From Anoxybacillus flavithermus (GTDB taxonomy: Bacteria > Bacillota > Bacilli > Bacillales > Anoxybacillaceae): 64,000 nucleotides of DNA. Each line of letters begins with the position of its first letter. Positions within the stretch are counted from its first letter, which is position 1. The notes under the pieces are model-generated. The model was given only the letters and a program-made list of their open reading frames with translations. It made no database searches and had not been told where the DNA came from. Positions 8,317 to 16,141 of this stretch are shown here, one piece after another. The stretch covers positions 27,216 through 91,215 of the forward strand of contig NZ_PEDM01000007.1 of assembly GCF_002742685.1 (NCBI RefSeq), written 5' to 3'. Both the position numbers and the translations under genes were made by a program.

Positions 8317-9107
8317 GATGGGGCATTGAACATAAAGAAACGTGGTTGCATCAAACGAATCCGACAGCGAAATTGTTATTATTTTTACCGATGTTTGTTG
8401 TGATTGTTTTTGTCCATAATCCGAACGTGCTGATCAATTGGACGATTGGGTTTATCGCGTTATTTATGTTGTTTAGCGGTTACCGGATGAAGCATGTGCT
8501 TTTATTTTTCGTTCCGTTTTTGTTTATTTTCATTTCTACGTCGTCGTCGATGATTTTGTTCGGAAAGGGAGAGACGACGTGGTTTCGTTGGGGGCTCATT
8601 CACATTACAGAAGAAAGTTTTTATCGCGGTGTCCATCTCGGATTTCGAACCCTTTTGTTTGCGATTTTCGGGCTGATGTTTGCGCTCACGACAAAGCCGG
8701 TGCTTTTATTTTATTCACTCATGCAACAAGCGAAATTGAAACCGAAATATGCGTATAGTTTTTTAGCAGCGATTCGTTTATTGCCGATCATGTTAGAAGA
8801 ATTTCAAACGGTACATCAAGCGTTGAAAGTACGACGAGCCGCCAAAGCGAACGGATTTCGCGGCAAACTTGAACTTGTGAAGCGATATGCTATCCCGCTT
8901 TTATCGCAAAGCATTCGGCGCGCTCAGCGCATTGCGGTGGCGATGGAGGCAAAAGCATTTACGAATGAGCGTCCCCGGACGTTTTATTATGAGGTGACGC
9001 TCGGAAAATATGATGTGTATTTATTGGTTGTCATATGTACCATCGTGGCGCTTGGATACTATGTCGCTGATATGTTTCCGTATGTCGCGATAAAGGATGT
9101 GCGATAA
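8313..9107 (+). CDS. ykoC: ECF transporter transmembrane subunit YkoC (EcfT)
   Basis: T-component that couples the YkoD ATPases to YkoE. The 264 residues include about five membrane helices. Two Arg-rich cytoplasmic coupling segments, VRRAAKANGF and IRRAQRIAVAMEAKAF, match the Ala-Arg-X motifs with which EcfT proteins grip their ATPases. Start and stop of ykoC and ykoD overlap as ATGA, indicating translational coupling. Confidence 0.9.
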   Translation: MRWGIEHKETWLHQTNPTAKLLLFLPMFVVIVFVHNPNVLINWTIGFIALFMLFSGYRMKHVLLFFVPFLFIFISTSSSMILFGKGETTWFRWGLIHITEESFYRGVHLGFRTLLFAIFGLMFALTTKPVLLFYSLMQQAKLKPKYAYSFLAAIRLLPIMLEEFQTVHQALKVRRAAKANGFRGKLELVKRYAIPLLSQSIRRAQRIAVAMEAKAFTNERPRTFYYEVTLGKYDVYLLVVICTIVALGYYVADMFPYVAIKDVR

Positions 9108-9108
9108 C

Positions 9109-9723
9109 ATGAGGGAACTTCATCTCATCTCAACAGGAAACCAGTCAATTGAAACGTTTGTTCATATTTCATCGCTTGTCCATTCATATGTGGATTACAT
9201 TCATATTCGTGAAAAGCATCGCTCAGCGAAAGAGATAGGTATGATTGTGGAAAAGTTGCTTGAAGCAAGTGTTCCACAACAAAAAATAATCGTCAATGAC
9301 CGAGTGGACGTCGCTGTCGTTTATGGTGTTGGCGGCGTTCAGCTCGCTCATCATAGCCTGTCTCCCAAACGAATAAAAGAGAAGTTTCCATCTTTGCATG
9401 TCGGTCGATCTGTTCATACGTTGGAAGAAGCAAAACAAGCGGAAAATGAAAGAGCGGACTACGTCATTTTCGGACATATATACGAAACGAATTGTAAAGA
9501 AGGACGGAAGCCGCGCGGGCTTTCATCGTTGCGTCAGTTGACAAGTCACGTACGCATTCCTGTCGTTGCCATTGGAGGCATTAAACCTTTCCATGTTCGT
9601 GATGTGTTCATGACGGGAGTGAAAGGAATTGCCGTCATGTCGACGGTGTTTGAGGCGGATGATCCGCTACATATGGTTCAACGATATCGGAAACAAATGG
9701 GGGCCAATACATGGACGTTTTAA
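9109..9723 (+). CDS. tenI: Thiazole tautomerase TenI
   Basis: Aromatises the thiazole phosphate carboxylate tautomer made by ThiG. It is a ThiE-like (beta/alpha)8 protein of 204 residues; VRRIPV-type strands and the phosphate-binding VAIGGIKP and GIAVMS turns are visible, with HIREK near the N-terminus. The start MRELHLIS is chosen by alignment with recalled B. subtilis TenI; an in-frame ATG at 9097 lies inside ykoC. The last codons overlap thiO by 13 bases. Confidence 0.9.
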   Translation: MRELHLISTGNQSIETFVHISSLVHSYVDYIHIREKHRSAKEIGMIVEKLLEASVPQQKIIVNDRVDVAVVYGVGGVQLAHHSLSPKRIKEKFPSLHVGRSVHTLEEAKQAENERADYVIFGHIYETNCKEGRKPRGLSSLRQLTSHVRIPVVAIGGIKPFHVRDVFMTGVKGIAVMSTVFEADDPLHMVQRYRKQMGANTWTF

Positions 9724-10832
9724 TTGTTGGGGGAGGCATTATCGGCAGCAGCATCGCTTTTGAGTTAGCGAAAAGAGAAGCATCAGTCGTTGTCATTGAA
9801 CGGGGAGAGTTAGCGCAAGAAGCATCATCGGCAGCAGCTGGGATGCTTGGTGCACATTCCGAGTTTTCGGCAGATCACCCGCTCATCCCGCTTGCTTTGG
9901 CGAGCCAAGCGGCATTTCCAACCGTTATTGCCGAACTGAGAGAGCTAACAAATATTGAAGTCGGATGGAATGAAGCGGGAATGTTAAAGCTGGCGACAAC
10001 AATGGAAGAGTACGAAAAATTAACGGAACATTATGAATTTTGGAGGCGCATACAAACACAGCACGTCCGCTGGTTAACATCGAAAGAAGTGGCGGACATT
10101 GAACGAAATGTACGAAATGAATATGGTGCGATGTACACGATTGATCAACAAGTGAACGCGAAACAACTATCAGTCGCGTTTGCTCATGGAGCAATGGCAA
10201 AAGGAGCCCGTGTTTTACCGTATACGGAAGTGTACGATTTTATTTTCGAACGGGAACGTATTGTAGGAGTGAAAACGACGAGCGGAACGTTATATGCTGA
10301 ACATATCGTCATCGCGTGCGGTGCATGGACGCCAATGTTAGCTGAAAAGTTGCGGTTATCGCTACATATGTATCCGGTCAAAGGAGAATGTGTTTCGGTT
10401 ACGACAGAAACACCGCTTTTACAAACGACAGTATTTGCGAAAAACGGCTGTTATATTGTGCCGAAAGCGAACAATCGACTTGTAATCGGAGCTAGCGCCA
10501 TCGCGCATTCGTTTGCCAAAACGGTGCAAACATGTAGCGTACAGCATTTGCTAGCGCGTGCGATGCAAATCGTTCCGGCTATCGCTCATTCCACATTTGA
10601 AAAAGCGTGGGCAGGCATTCGCCCACAAACAAAAGATAGCACACCTTATATCGGAGCACATCCACAATATGAGAACGTATTCGTTGTGACAGGGCATTAT
10701 CGTAACGGCATTTTGTTAAGCGCCATCACAGGAAGAATTGTAAGTGATATGATTGAAAGAAAAGAAATTCCATTTGATATAACACCGTTTTCGCTAACAA
10801 GAAAGGGGGAGGGGCATGCGTTGCATCATTAA
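9711..10832 (+). CDS. thiO: Glycine oxidase ThiO
   Basis: FAD enzyme oxidising glycine to the imine that ThiG uses for the thiazole ring. The N-terminal dinucleotide fold is IVGGGIIGSSIAFELA followed by the acidic VVIERGE. The C-terminal GIRPQTKDSTPYIG and VTGHYRNGILLSAITG segments are typical of DAO-family FAD binding. 373 residues, normal length. It overlaps tenI (13 bases) and thiS (17 bases) inside the thi operon. Confidence 0.94.
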   Translation: MDVLIVGGGIIGSSIAFELAKREASVVVIERGELAQEASSAAAGMLGAHSEFSADHPLIPLALASQAAFPTVIAELRELTNIEVGWNEAGMLKLATTMEEYEKLTEHYEFWRRIQTQHVRWLTSKEVADIERNVRNEYGAMYTIDQQVNAKQLSVAFAHGAMAKGARVLPYTEVYDFIFERERIVGVKTTSGTLYAEHIVIACGAWTPMLAEKLRLSLHMYPVKGECVSVTTETPLLQTTVFAKNGCYIVPKANNRLVIGASAIAHSFAKTVQTCSVQHLLARAMQIVPAIAHSTFEKAWAGIRPQTKDSTPYIGAHPQYENVFVVTGHYRNGILLSAITGRIVSDMIERKEIPFDITPFSLTRKGEGHALHH

Positions 10833-11019
10833 CGGTGAAATGATTGATTTGCCAGCTCACATTCGTACTGTCGCTCAACTGTTACAACATTTTCGCATTC
10901 ATGAAAAGATCGCGATCGTTGAAGTCAATGCGAACATTATTATGAAAGAGAAATATGAGCATACAGCCATTGCGGACGGTGACCGCATTGAAATCGTCCA
11001 TTTTGTAGGGGGAGGATAA
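10816..11019 (+). CDS. thiS: Sulfur carrier protein ThiS
   Basis: Ubiquitin-like sulfur carrier for thiazole synthesis. The 67 residues end in a Gly run (HFVGGG); the terminal Gly-Gly is the site adenylated by ThiF and then thiocarboxylated. The RBS GGGGGAGGGG sits inside the end of thiO. One base separates its stop from thiG, the usual ThiS-ThiG pairing. Confidence 0.93.
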   Translation: MRCIINGEMIDLPAHIRTVAQLLQHFRIHEKIAIVEVNANIIMKEKYEHTAIADGDRIEIVHFVGGG

Positions 11020-11020
11020 T

Positions 11021-11788
11021 ATGTTACAAATCGGGCCGTATACATTTCAATCTCGTTTATTGCTTGGCACAGGGAAATTTCCGAACATCGATATTCAAAA
11101 AGAAGCGGTTGAAGCGTCGGGGGCAGAAATTTTAACGTTTGCGGTGCGACGAATGAACATTTTTGCACCCGATCAGCCGAATTTTTTAGAAAAAATAAAT
11201 ATAACAAAATATAAACTGCTACCGAATACAGCCGGGGCGAAAACAGCGGAAGAAGCGGTGCGCATCGCCCGTTTAGCAAAAGCTTCTGGGCTTTGTGATA
11301 TGGTGAAAGTAGAAGTGATTGGATGCGATCAAACGTTGTTGCCTGATCCGATCGAGACGTTGAAAGCAACAGAAATGTTATTAGAAGAAGGATTTATTGT
11401 TTTACCGTACACATCAGATGATGTCGTATTAGCGAAACGGCTGCAACAACTCGGTTGCCATGCGATTATGCCCGGCGCCTCACCGATCGGTTCAGGACAA
11501 GGTATTATGAATCCGTTAAACATGCAATTCATTATTGAACAAGCAACTGTTCCCGTCATTATTGATGCAGGCATTGGCGGTCCAGCTGATGTGGCATTGG
11601 CAATGGAATTAGGTGCAGATGGAGTATTGTTAAATACAGCTGTTGCTTCTGCGAAAGATCCCGTAAAAATGGCGAAAGCGATGAAGCTTGCGGTTGAGGC
11701 AGGGAGACTTGGGTACGAAGCGGGACGCATTCCGAAAAAGAAATATGCAACAGCGAGTAGCCCAAGCGAAGGGATGAGCATCGTCTAA
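11021..11788 (+). CDS. thiG: Thiazole synthase ThiG
   Basis: Forms the thiazole phosphate ring from deoxyxylulose 5-phosphate, dehydroglycine and ThiS thiocarboxylate. The 255-residue TIM barrel keeps the Schiff-base lysine at residue 96 (MVKVEV) and the LLGTGKF N-terminal motif. [10 protein letters not shown] and DAGIGGP form the phosphate and substrate loops. The RBS overlaps the end of thiS, and the stop TAA overlaps the ATG of thiF. Confidence 0.96.
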   Translation: MLQIGPYTFQSRLLLGTGKFPNIDIQKEAVEASGAEILTFAVRRMNIFAPDQPNFLEKINITKYKLLPNTAGAKTAEEAVRIARLAKASGLCDMVKVEVIGCDQTLLPDPIETLKATEMLLEEGFIVLPYTSDDVVLAKRLQQLGCHAIMPGASPIGSGQGIMNPLNMQFIIEQATVPVIIDAGIGGPADVALAMELGADGVLLNTAVASAKDPVKMAKAMKLAVEAGRLGYEAGRIPKKKYATASSPSEGMSIV

Positions 11789-12804
11789 TGGATCGTTATT
11801 CACGCCAACAATTGTTTGCACCAATCGGAGAAAGAGGGCAGCAATCCATTCGTGAAAAACATGTGCTCCTTATTGGTGCAGGAGCGCTTGGAGCGGCAAA
11901 TGCAGAGACGCTTGTACGTGCAGGGATTGGGAAAATAACGATTGTTGACCGCGATTATGTTGAGTGGAGCAATTTGCAACGCCAACAGCTATATACGGAA
12001 GAAGATGCGGCGAAACGATTGCCGAAAGCGATTGCGGCTTCTGTTCATTTACGAGCGATCAATAGCGACGTCGTTGTTGAACCGATTGTCGCGGATGCGG
12101 ACGCCCGATTGATTGAACATATTGTTGGGCGTCATCGTCCCGATGTGATCATTGATAGTACCGATAATTTTGACGTGCGTATGATCATTAACGACGTTTC
12201 GCAAAAGTATGATGTGCCGTGGATTTATGGGGCATGTGTAGGTAGTTATGGATTAAGCTATGTGGTAATCCCGAATGAAACACCGTGTTTACGTTGCTTG
12301 CTTGAAGATGTGCCGTTTGGTGTTGCCACGTGCGATACCGCTGGGATTATTAGTCCTGTCGTTCATATGGTTGTTGCGCATCAAACGGCGGAAGCGTTAA
12401 AAATATGCGTACATGCTCAAGTGAATCGGAAACTTGTTTCATTTGATACATGGCACGGACAATATCACATGATCGATGTGCATAAGTTAAAAAAAGACGA
12501 TTGTCCATCGTGTGGACCAAAGCGGACATATCCAGCTCTCCAATACGAAAATGAAACGAAATTTGCGGTGTTGTGTGGGCGGGAAACTGTACAAATTCGT
12601 CCTGCACATCGAGGAGAGCGAGAGTGGACAACGCTCCTTTCATTTTTAACAAAACGTGGAATTCAAGTGGAACAAAACGACTATTTATTTTCATTTACGG
12701 TCAATTCACATCGCTTTGTTGTTTTTTCCGATGGGCGTGTATTGATTCATGGCACAAATGATGTTCAAGAAGCAAAGCGCTTATATTATCAATATTTGGG
12801 GTGA
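11788..12804 (+). CDS. thiF: Adenylyltransferase ThiF (E1-like)
   Basis: Adenylates the C-terminal glycine of ThiS. The 338 residues have the MoeB/ThiF core: nucleotide loop LIGAGALGAANAE (28-40), zinc-binding pairs CLRC (167-170) and CPSC (239-242), and Cys182 in VATCDTAG at the place of the family's reactive cysteine. About 80 extra C-terminal residues beyond the core match the long form found in Bacillus. Start and stop overlap both neighbours. Confidence 0.93.
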   Translation: MDRYSRQQLFAPIGERGQQSIREKHVLLIGAGALGAANAETLVRAGIGKITIVDRDYVEWSNLQRQQLYTEEDAAKRLPKAIAASVHLRAINSDVVVEPIVADADARLIEHIVGRHRPDVIIDSTDNFDVRMIINDVSQKYDVPWIYGACVGSYGLSYVVIPNETPCLRCLLEDVPFGVATCDTAGIISPVVHMVVAHQTAEALKICVHAQVNRKLVSFDTWHGQYHMIDVHKLKKDDCPSCGPKRTYPALQYENETKFAVLCGRETVQIRPAHRGEREWTTLLSFLTKRGIQVEQNDYLFSFTVNSHRFVVFSDGRVLIHGTNDVQEAKRLYYQYLG

Positions 12805-12809
12805 GGGAC

Positions 12810-13598
12810 ATGGTGTATAAAGCGTTGACGATTGCTGGTTCAGATAGTGGCGGGGGAGCGGGCATTCAGGCGGATTTAAAAACATTTCATCAATTACATG
12901 TGTTTGGTATGTCAGCCATTACTGCAGTTACTGCGCAAAACACGCTCGGTGTACAAGGGATATATCCGCTCCCTGTTGAAGCGGTTGAAAAGCAAATCGA
13001 TTCGATTGCCGTTGATTTGTCGCCTGATGCGGTAAAAACGGGAATGTTATTCAGCCATGAAATTATTGAATTAGTCGCTCAAAAAACGGCTCAATACAGA
13101 TGGACGCGCATCGTCGTCGATCCGGTCATGGTTGCAAAAGGTGGTGCCCCGTTGTTAAAGCAAGAAGCGATTGAAGCGCTCAAACGTCACATGCTGCCGC
13201 TTGCTTATGTGTTAACGCCAAACATTCCAGAAGCGGAAGTGTTAACGAATATGCGAATTGAAACGTTAGAGGAGCGAAAAGAGGCAGCAAAAAAGCTTCA
13301 TCATCTGGGCGTTCGGTACGTCGTCATGAAAGGTGGGCACGCCGAAGGAAGCGAACTAGTTGACTTGTTATACGACGGTGAACGATTTTACGAATGGAAA
13401 AGCGAGCGGATTGAAACGAAACATACGCACGGCACAGGTTGTACGTTTGCTGCCGCCATCACCGCGCAACTGGCGAAAGGAAAAACGATATATGAAGCGA
13501 TTGATGTCGCAAAACGATTTATTCAAGCTGCTGTCGAACAAGGGCTACACATTGGCAGTGGACACGGTCCGACAAACCATTGGGCGCTTTATGAGTAA
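12810..13598 (+). CDS. thiD: Hydroxymethylpyrimidine (phosphate) kinase ThiD
   Basis: Phosphorylates HMP and HMP-P to HMP-PP, the pyrimidine half of thiamin. Ribokinase-fold protein of 262 residues with the N-terminal GSDSGGGAGIQAD motif, VVDPVMV and the anion-hole motif THGTGCTFAAAI near residue 210. The ATG at 12810 follows GTGAGGG; a GTG nine bases upstream would overlap the end of thiF. It is the last known enzyme gene of the operon. Confidence 0.94.
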   Translation: MVYKALTIAGSDSGGGAGIQADLKTFHQLHVFGMSAITAVTAQNTLGVQGIYPLPVEAVEKQIDSIAVDLSPDAVKTGMLFSHEIIELVAQKTAQYRWTRIVVDPVMVAKGGAPLLKQEAIEALKRHMLPLAYVLTPNIPEAEVLTNMRIETLEERKEAAKKLHHLGVRYVVMKGGHAEGSELVDLLYDGERFYEWKSERIETKHTHGTGCTFAAAITAQLAKGKTIYEAIDVAKRFIQAAVEQGLHIGSGHGPTNHWALYE

Positions 13599-13683
13599 AA
13601 ATGTTCACACCATTGACAAACATATTCGTTCCTCTCATTGTTAAAATAGAAATGGGGAATATGTTGCTGGAGGGACGAACGAG

Positions 13684-13767
13684 ATGGAAGAACTTTCAAT
13701 TACATTAAACATTACGTACGTGCTACTATTAACTTTTTTTATCGGGACGACGTTAATCGAATCGTGA
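13684..13767 (+). CDS. 27-residue single-helix membrane peptide
   Basis: MEELSITLNITYVLLLTFFIGTTLIES is not reproduced in full here: it runs from MEELSITL to TTLIES and has one hydrophobic helix (about 10-24) with acidic ends. GGAGGG lies nine bases before the ATG. It lies between thiD and a clear terminator, so it could be the last gene of the thi transcript or have its own promoter (a TTGACA at 13613-13618 lacks a good -10). No homologue is recognised. Confidence 0.45.
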   Translation: MEELSITLNITYVLLLTFFIGTTLIES

Positions 13768-13769
13768 CG

Positions 13770-13797
13770 AACGACTGCACATATGTGTGGTCGTTTT
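13770..13797 (+). terminator. Terminator ending the thi operon region
   Basis: A 13-base near-palindrome AACGACTGCACAT / ATGTGTGGTCGTT with two G-T pairs, followed by TTTTC and a T-rich tract. Confidence 0.8.
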
Positions 13798-13869
13798 CTT
13801 TTTCATGTAAATTTGGTATGATGAATATATATTTTCATAAAATCATCCGATTAGGAGTGTGAATGTTCA

Positions 13870-15135
13870 TTGGGAGATTTACCTCTGAGTTTAATTTTTT
13901 TACTCATTGCTTTAATTTTGTTATCTGCTTTTTTTTCAGCTTCAGAAACAGCGTTTTCGAGCGTCAATAAAATTCGCTTGAAAAACTATGTGGATGAAAA
14001 GCGACGTGGTAGTAAAAAAGCACTATATATTGCAGAAAACTTCGATGAAGCCCTCTCTACCATTTTAGTTGGGAATAATATCGTGAACATTGCCGCAGCG
14101 TCCATTTCTGCCAAAGTGGCGACAGATCTGTTTGGCGGCAGCACAGGTCTTGTCATTAGCACAGTTGGCATGACGATTTTAATTTTAATCTTTGGCGAAG
14201 TGTTGCCTAAGTCATTGGCGAAAGAACATGCGGAGTCGTTTTCACTTCTTATTTCCGATGTGCTGTATATGTTAATTCAACTATTTACTCCTGTTACAGC
14301 ATTGCTCGTCATGTTAAAAAAACTTGTATCGAAATTCGTTGGCCATCAAGCAGATGTACCTTCTGTGACCGAGGAAGAAATTAAAGTCATGGTCAATTTA
14401 AGTGAGGAAGAAGGGGTAATTGATAATAAAGAGAAAGAACTCGTCCATCGTTCGCTCGATTTTAACGACATTTTAGTTGGTGAAATTTTTACGCCGCGTA
14501 TCGATATGGTCGCAGTAGAAGTGAATCAACCCGTTGAAGAAATTCGCGACATTTTTTTACGTGAACGATATTCGCGCGTTCCTGTATATGAAGGAGATAT
14601 TGATAACGTCATCGGCATTTTGTCGGAAAGCGACTTTTTCAGTCAACTCGTACAAGGAAAAGAAGTAAACGTGCGCCAATTGTTGCGCACGCCACTATTT
14701 GTCGTTGAGTCGATGCGCATCTCTACGTTGCTGCCTGAATTGCAAAAAAGTAAAGTACACATGGCGATCGTTATCGATGAGTTTGGCGGCACATCGGGAT
14801 TGATTACGTTAGAAGATATTTTAGAACAAATTGTCGGAGAAATATGGGATGAACATGATGAAGCGGTGAAAACGTTCCAAAAAATCAATGATTACGAATA
14901 TGAATTTAATGCCGAATTACCGCTTGATGAGTTTTGTGACATTTTAGGAATTGATGAATTAGAAAGTTCTTCTCATACGCTTGGAGGGTGGGTGTTTGAA
15001 ATGTTTGAACGCATTCCGACCGTTGGGGAATCGTTTGAATACGAATCATTAACAGTCACTGTTCGCCAAGTGGAAAACCGCCGTATTCGCAAAGTGCTCG
15101 TTCGCATTCGTGAACCGATTGTGGAAAATGTGTAA
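13870..15135 (+). CDS. CNNM/HlyC-CorC family membrane protein with CBS pair
   Basis: Predicted divalent-cation (Mg/Co) transport or homeostasis protein of 421 residues. DUF21/CNNM membrane domain at about 1-190 with the conserved SASETAFSSVNKIRL and FGEVLPKS motifs, CBS pair at about 205-330 (FTPRIDMVAV, LESDFF, VIDEFGGTSGLITLEDILEQIVGEI), then a CorC_HlyC cap to the end. TTG start with AGGAG 12 bases upstream; an in-frame stop excludes anything longer. B. subtilis has several paralogues (YhdP, YrkA, YugS); which one this matches is unclear. Confidence 0.88.
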   Translation: MGDLPLSLIFLLIALILLSAFFSASETAFSSVNKIRLKNYVDEKRRGSKKALYIAENFDEALSTILVGNNIVNIAAASISAKVATDLFGGSTGLVISTVGMTILILIFGEVLPKSLAKEHAESFSLLISDVLYMLIQLFTPVTALLVMLKKLVSKFVGHQADVPSVTEEEIKVMVNLSEEEGVIDNKEKELVHRSLDFNDILVGEIFTPRIDMVAVEVNQPVEEIRDIFLRERYSRVPVYEGDIDNVIGILSESDFFSQLVQGKEVNVRQLLRTPLFVVESMRISTLLPELQKSKVHMAIVIDEFGGTSGLITLEDILEQIVGEIWDEHDEAVKTFQKINDYEYEFNAELPLDEFCDILGIDELESSSHTLGGWVFEMFERIPTVGESFEYESLTVTVRQVENRRIRKVLVRIREPIVENV

Positions 15136-15161
15136 AAAGGGAGCGATTCGCTCCTTTTTTT
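15134..15161 (+). terminator. Terminator after the CNNM gene
   Basis: GGAGCG/CGCTCC stem flanked by an A-run and a T-run. Confidence 0.85.
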
Positions 15162-15220
15162 GTTGACGAAGATGTCAACTTCCATTACGCTGAATAATCG
15201 TAAAAACATATAAGGTTAAT

Positions 15221-15403
15221 ATGGTTTTTTATGATAAAAAAATGACGATGGTCGTTGTGACGCATGAAATGCGCTTTGCTCGTGAAGTTGCTGATGAAGT
15301 GATCTTTTTTGATGAAGGGATGATCATTGAGCGTGGTCATCCGGAGCAAATTTTTACAAATCCAACACATGAACGAACGCGTCAGTTTTTACAACGTATT
15401 TAG
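15221..15403 (+). pseudogene. Relic of a polar amino-acid ABC ATPase (GlnQ-like C-terminus)
   Basis: The 60 codons match only the last fifth of a glutamine-type ABC ATPase: the H-loop region [16 protein letters not shown], then [11 protein letters not shown] and TRQFLQRI. Walker A, signature and Walker B are absent, and no other part or partner permease is nearby. There is no convincing RBS. It reads as the remnant of a deleted transporter operon. A dyad GTTGAC-N6-GTCAAC lies just upstream (15162-15179), and the original operon's terminator seems to persist downstream. Confidence 0.75.
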
Positions 15404-15404
15404 T

Positions 15405-15436
15405 AAAACCCCCAAGCGAATCGCTTGGGGGTTTTT
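15405..15436. terminator. Bidirectional terminator
   Basis: AAAACCCCCAAGCGA and its complement around a single A, with T-runs on both strands. It serves the ABC relic and the convergent SASP gene. Confidence 0.88.
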
Positions 15437-15443
15437 AGCCATG

Positions 15444-15644
15444 TTATTTAGTTGTGTAAGATCCGCCTAATTGTTGTTGTGCCATTGCAACAAGGCGTTT
15501 TGTAATTTCGCCACCAACTGAACCGTTTGCGCGTGATGTTGCATCTGGTCCAAGGTTTACACCAAATTCTTGAGCGATTTCGTATTTCATTTGATCAATT
15601 GCTTGTTGTGCACCGTATACTAATAATTGATTTGTGTTTGCCAT
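15444..15644 (-). CDS. Small acid-soluble spore protein, alpha/beta type
   Basis: DNA-coating protein of dormant spores. The 66 residues carry both family signatures: the GPR protease site YEIAQEFGV (21-29), then [22 protein letters not shown] (starting at residue 31). The ATG at 15644 follows GAGGAG by ten bases; an upstream TTG is less likely. Expected to be transcribed by sigma-G in the forespore. An unusual tRNA-like sequence lies 30 bases upstream on the same strand. Confidence 0.96.
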   Translation of the reverse strand: MANTNQLLVYGAQQAIDQMKYEIAQEFGVNLGPDATSRANGSVGGEITKRLVAMAQQQLGGSYTTK

Positions 15645-15674
15645 ATTCAATCATCTCCTCGTTACATTTTTTTA

Positions 15675-15744
15675 TGGTTGGGTTAGCTGGATTTGCACCA
15701 GCAACGCGTGATGATTTTCACGCTGCCAAGCTTGGCTTAACCCA
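15675..15744 (-). ncRNA. tRNA-like fold in front of the SASP gene
   Basis: Read on the minus strand, 70 bases fold like a short tRNA: 7-bp acceptor stem TGGGTTA/TAACCCA, a D-arm reduced to the loopless palindrome CCAAGCTTGG, a middle stem GCGTGA/TCACGC, T-stem GCTGG/CCAGC with a 7-base loop TGCAAAT, and an encoded 3' ACCA. It departs from a working tRNA: no D-loop, a six-base middle loop AAATCA, and G in place of the T-psi of the T-loop. It could be a decayed tRNA gene or a tRNA-like leader element of the SASP transcript. Confidence 0.5.
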
Positions 15745-15869
15745 TCGAATGTTGTTTGCTTGTTTGTACTACTATTTTGGGGAAAAAACATTTTATTATT
15801 CTTTTTTTTATGTGGTAATTTTTTGTGTAGTGGGAAAGATAATGGAAAATCACGAAGCGAGGGATGAAT

Positions 15870-16112
15870 ATGCACATTTGTCCGTTATGCAACGGTTTGC
15901 GAGCAATCGTTTTTTATTGTGAGCAATGTGGAGAAAAATTAAAAGATGAAGGAAAATTAACAGATTATTTTGACGATTATAGTCCGTATATGGATGCAGA
16001 TATGATGAAAATGGTTGATGGTTATGCACATACGAGGAAACAACACGTCTGCGTTCATTTGTTTCATTGTGATGATTGTGATGACGATGTTGTTCGTTTT
16101 ATTCAAGAGTAA
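15870..16112 (+). CDS. 80-residue cysteine-rich protein
   Basis: Begins MHICPLCNG and has CPLC and CEQC pairs near the N-terminus, forming a probable zinc ribbon, and a second Cys-rich end (HCDDCDDD). The middle is acidic (DYFDDYSPYMDADMMKM). The ATG at 15870 lies six bases after GAGGG; an ATG two codons earlier abuts it. Followed by a terminator. No family recognised; the codon use and RBS look genuine. Confidence 0.6.
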   Translation: MHICPLCNGLRAIVFYCEQCGEKLKDEGKLTDYFDDYSPYMDADMMKMVDGYAHTRKQHVCVHLFHCDDCDDDVVRFIQE

Positions 16113-16113
16113 A

Positions 16114-16135
16114 AGCCCGCTCAAATGAACGGGCT
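16114..16135. terminator. Hairpin between convergent genes
   Basis: AGCCCG/CGGGCT stem with T-rich flank; it lies between the Cys-rich gene and the end of msmX. Confidence 0.6.
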
Positions 16136-16141
16136 CTGTTA

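Noticed and set aside
11329..11781. 150-codon minus-strand frame inside thiG
   Set aside because: Shadow of the third-base pattern of thiG; no RBS and no recognisable domain.
13613..13647. SigA promoter for the 27-residue peptide
   Set aside because: TTGACA is perfect but the nearest good -10 (TAAAAT) is 23 bases away, too far.
15527..15922. 131-codon plus-strand frame
   Set aside because: Runs antisense through the SASP gene and the tRNA-like element; the protein-like phrase is a by-product of the tRNA-like sequence.
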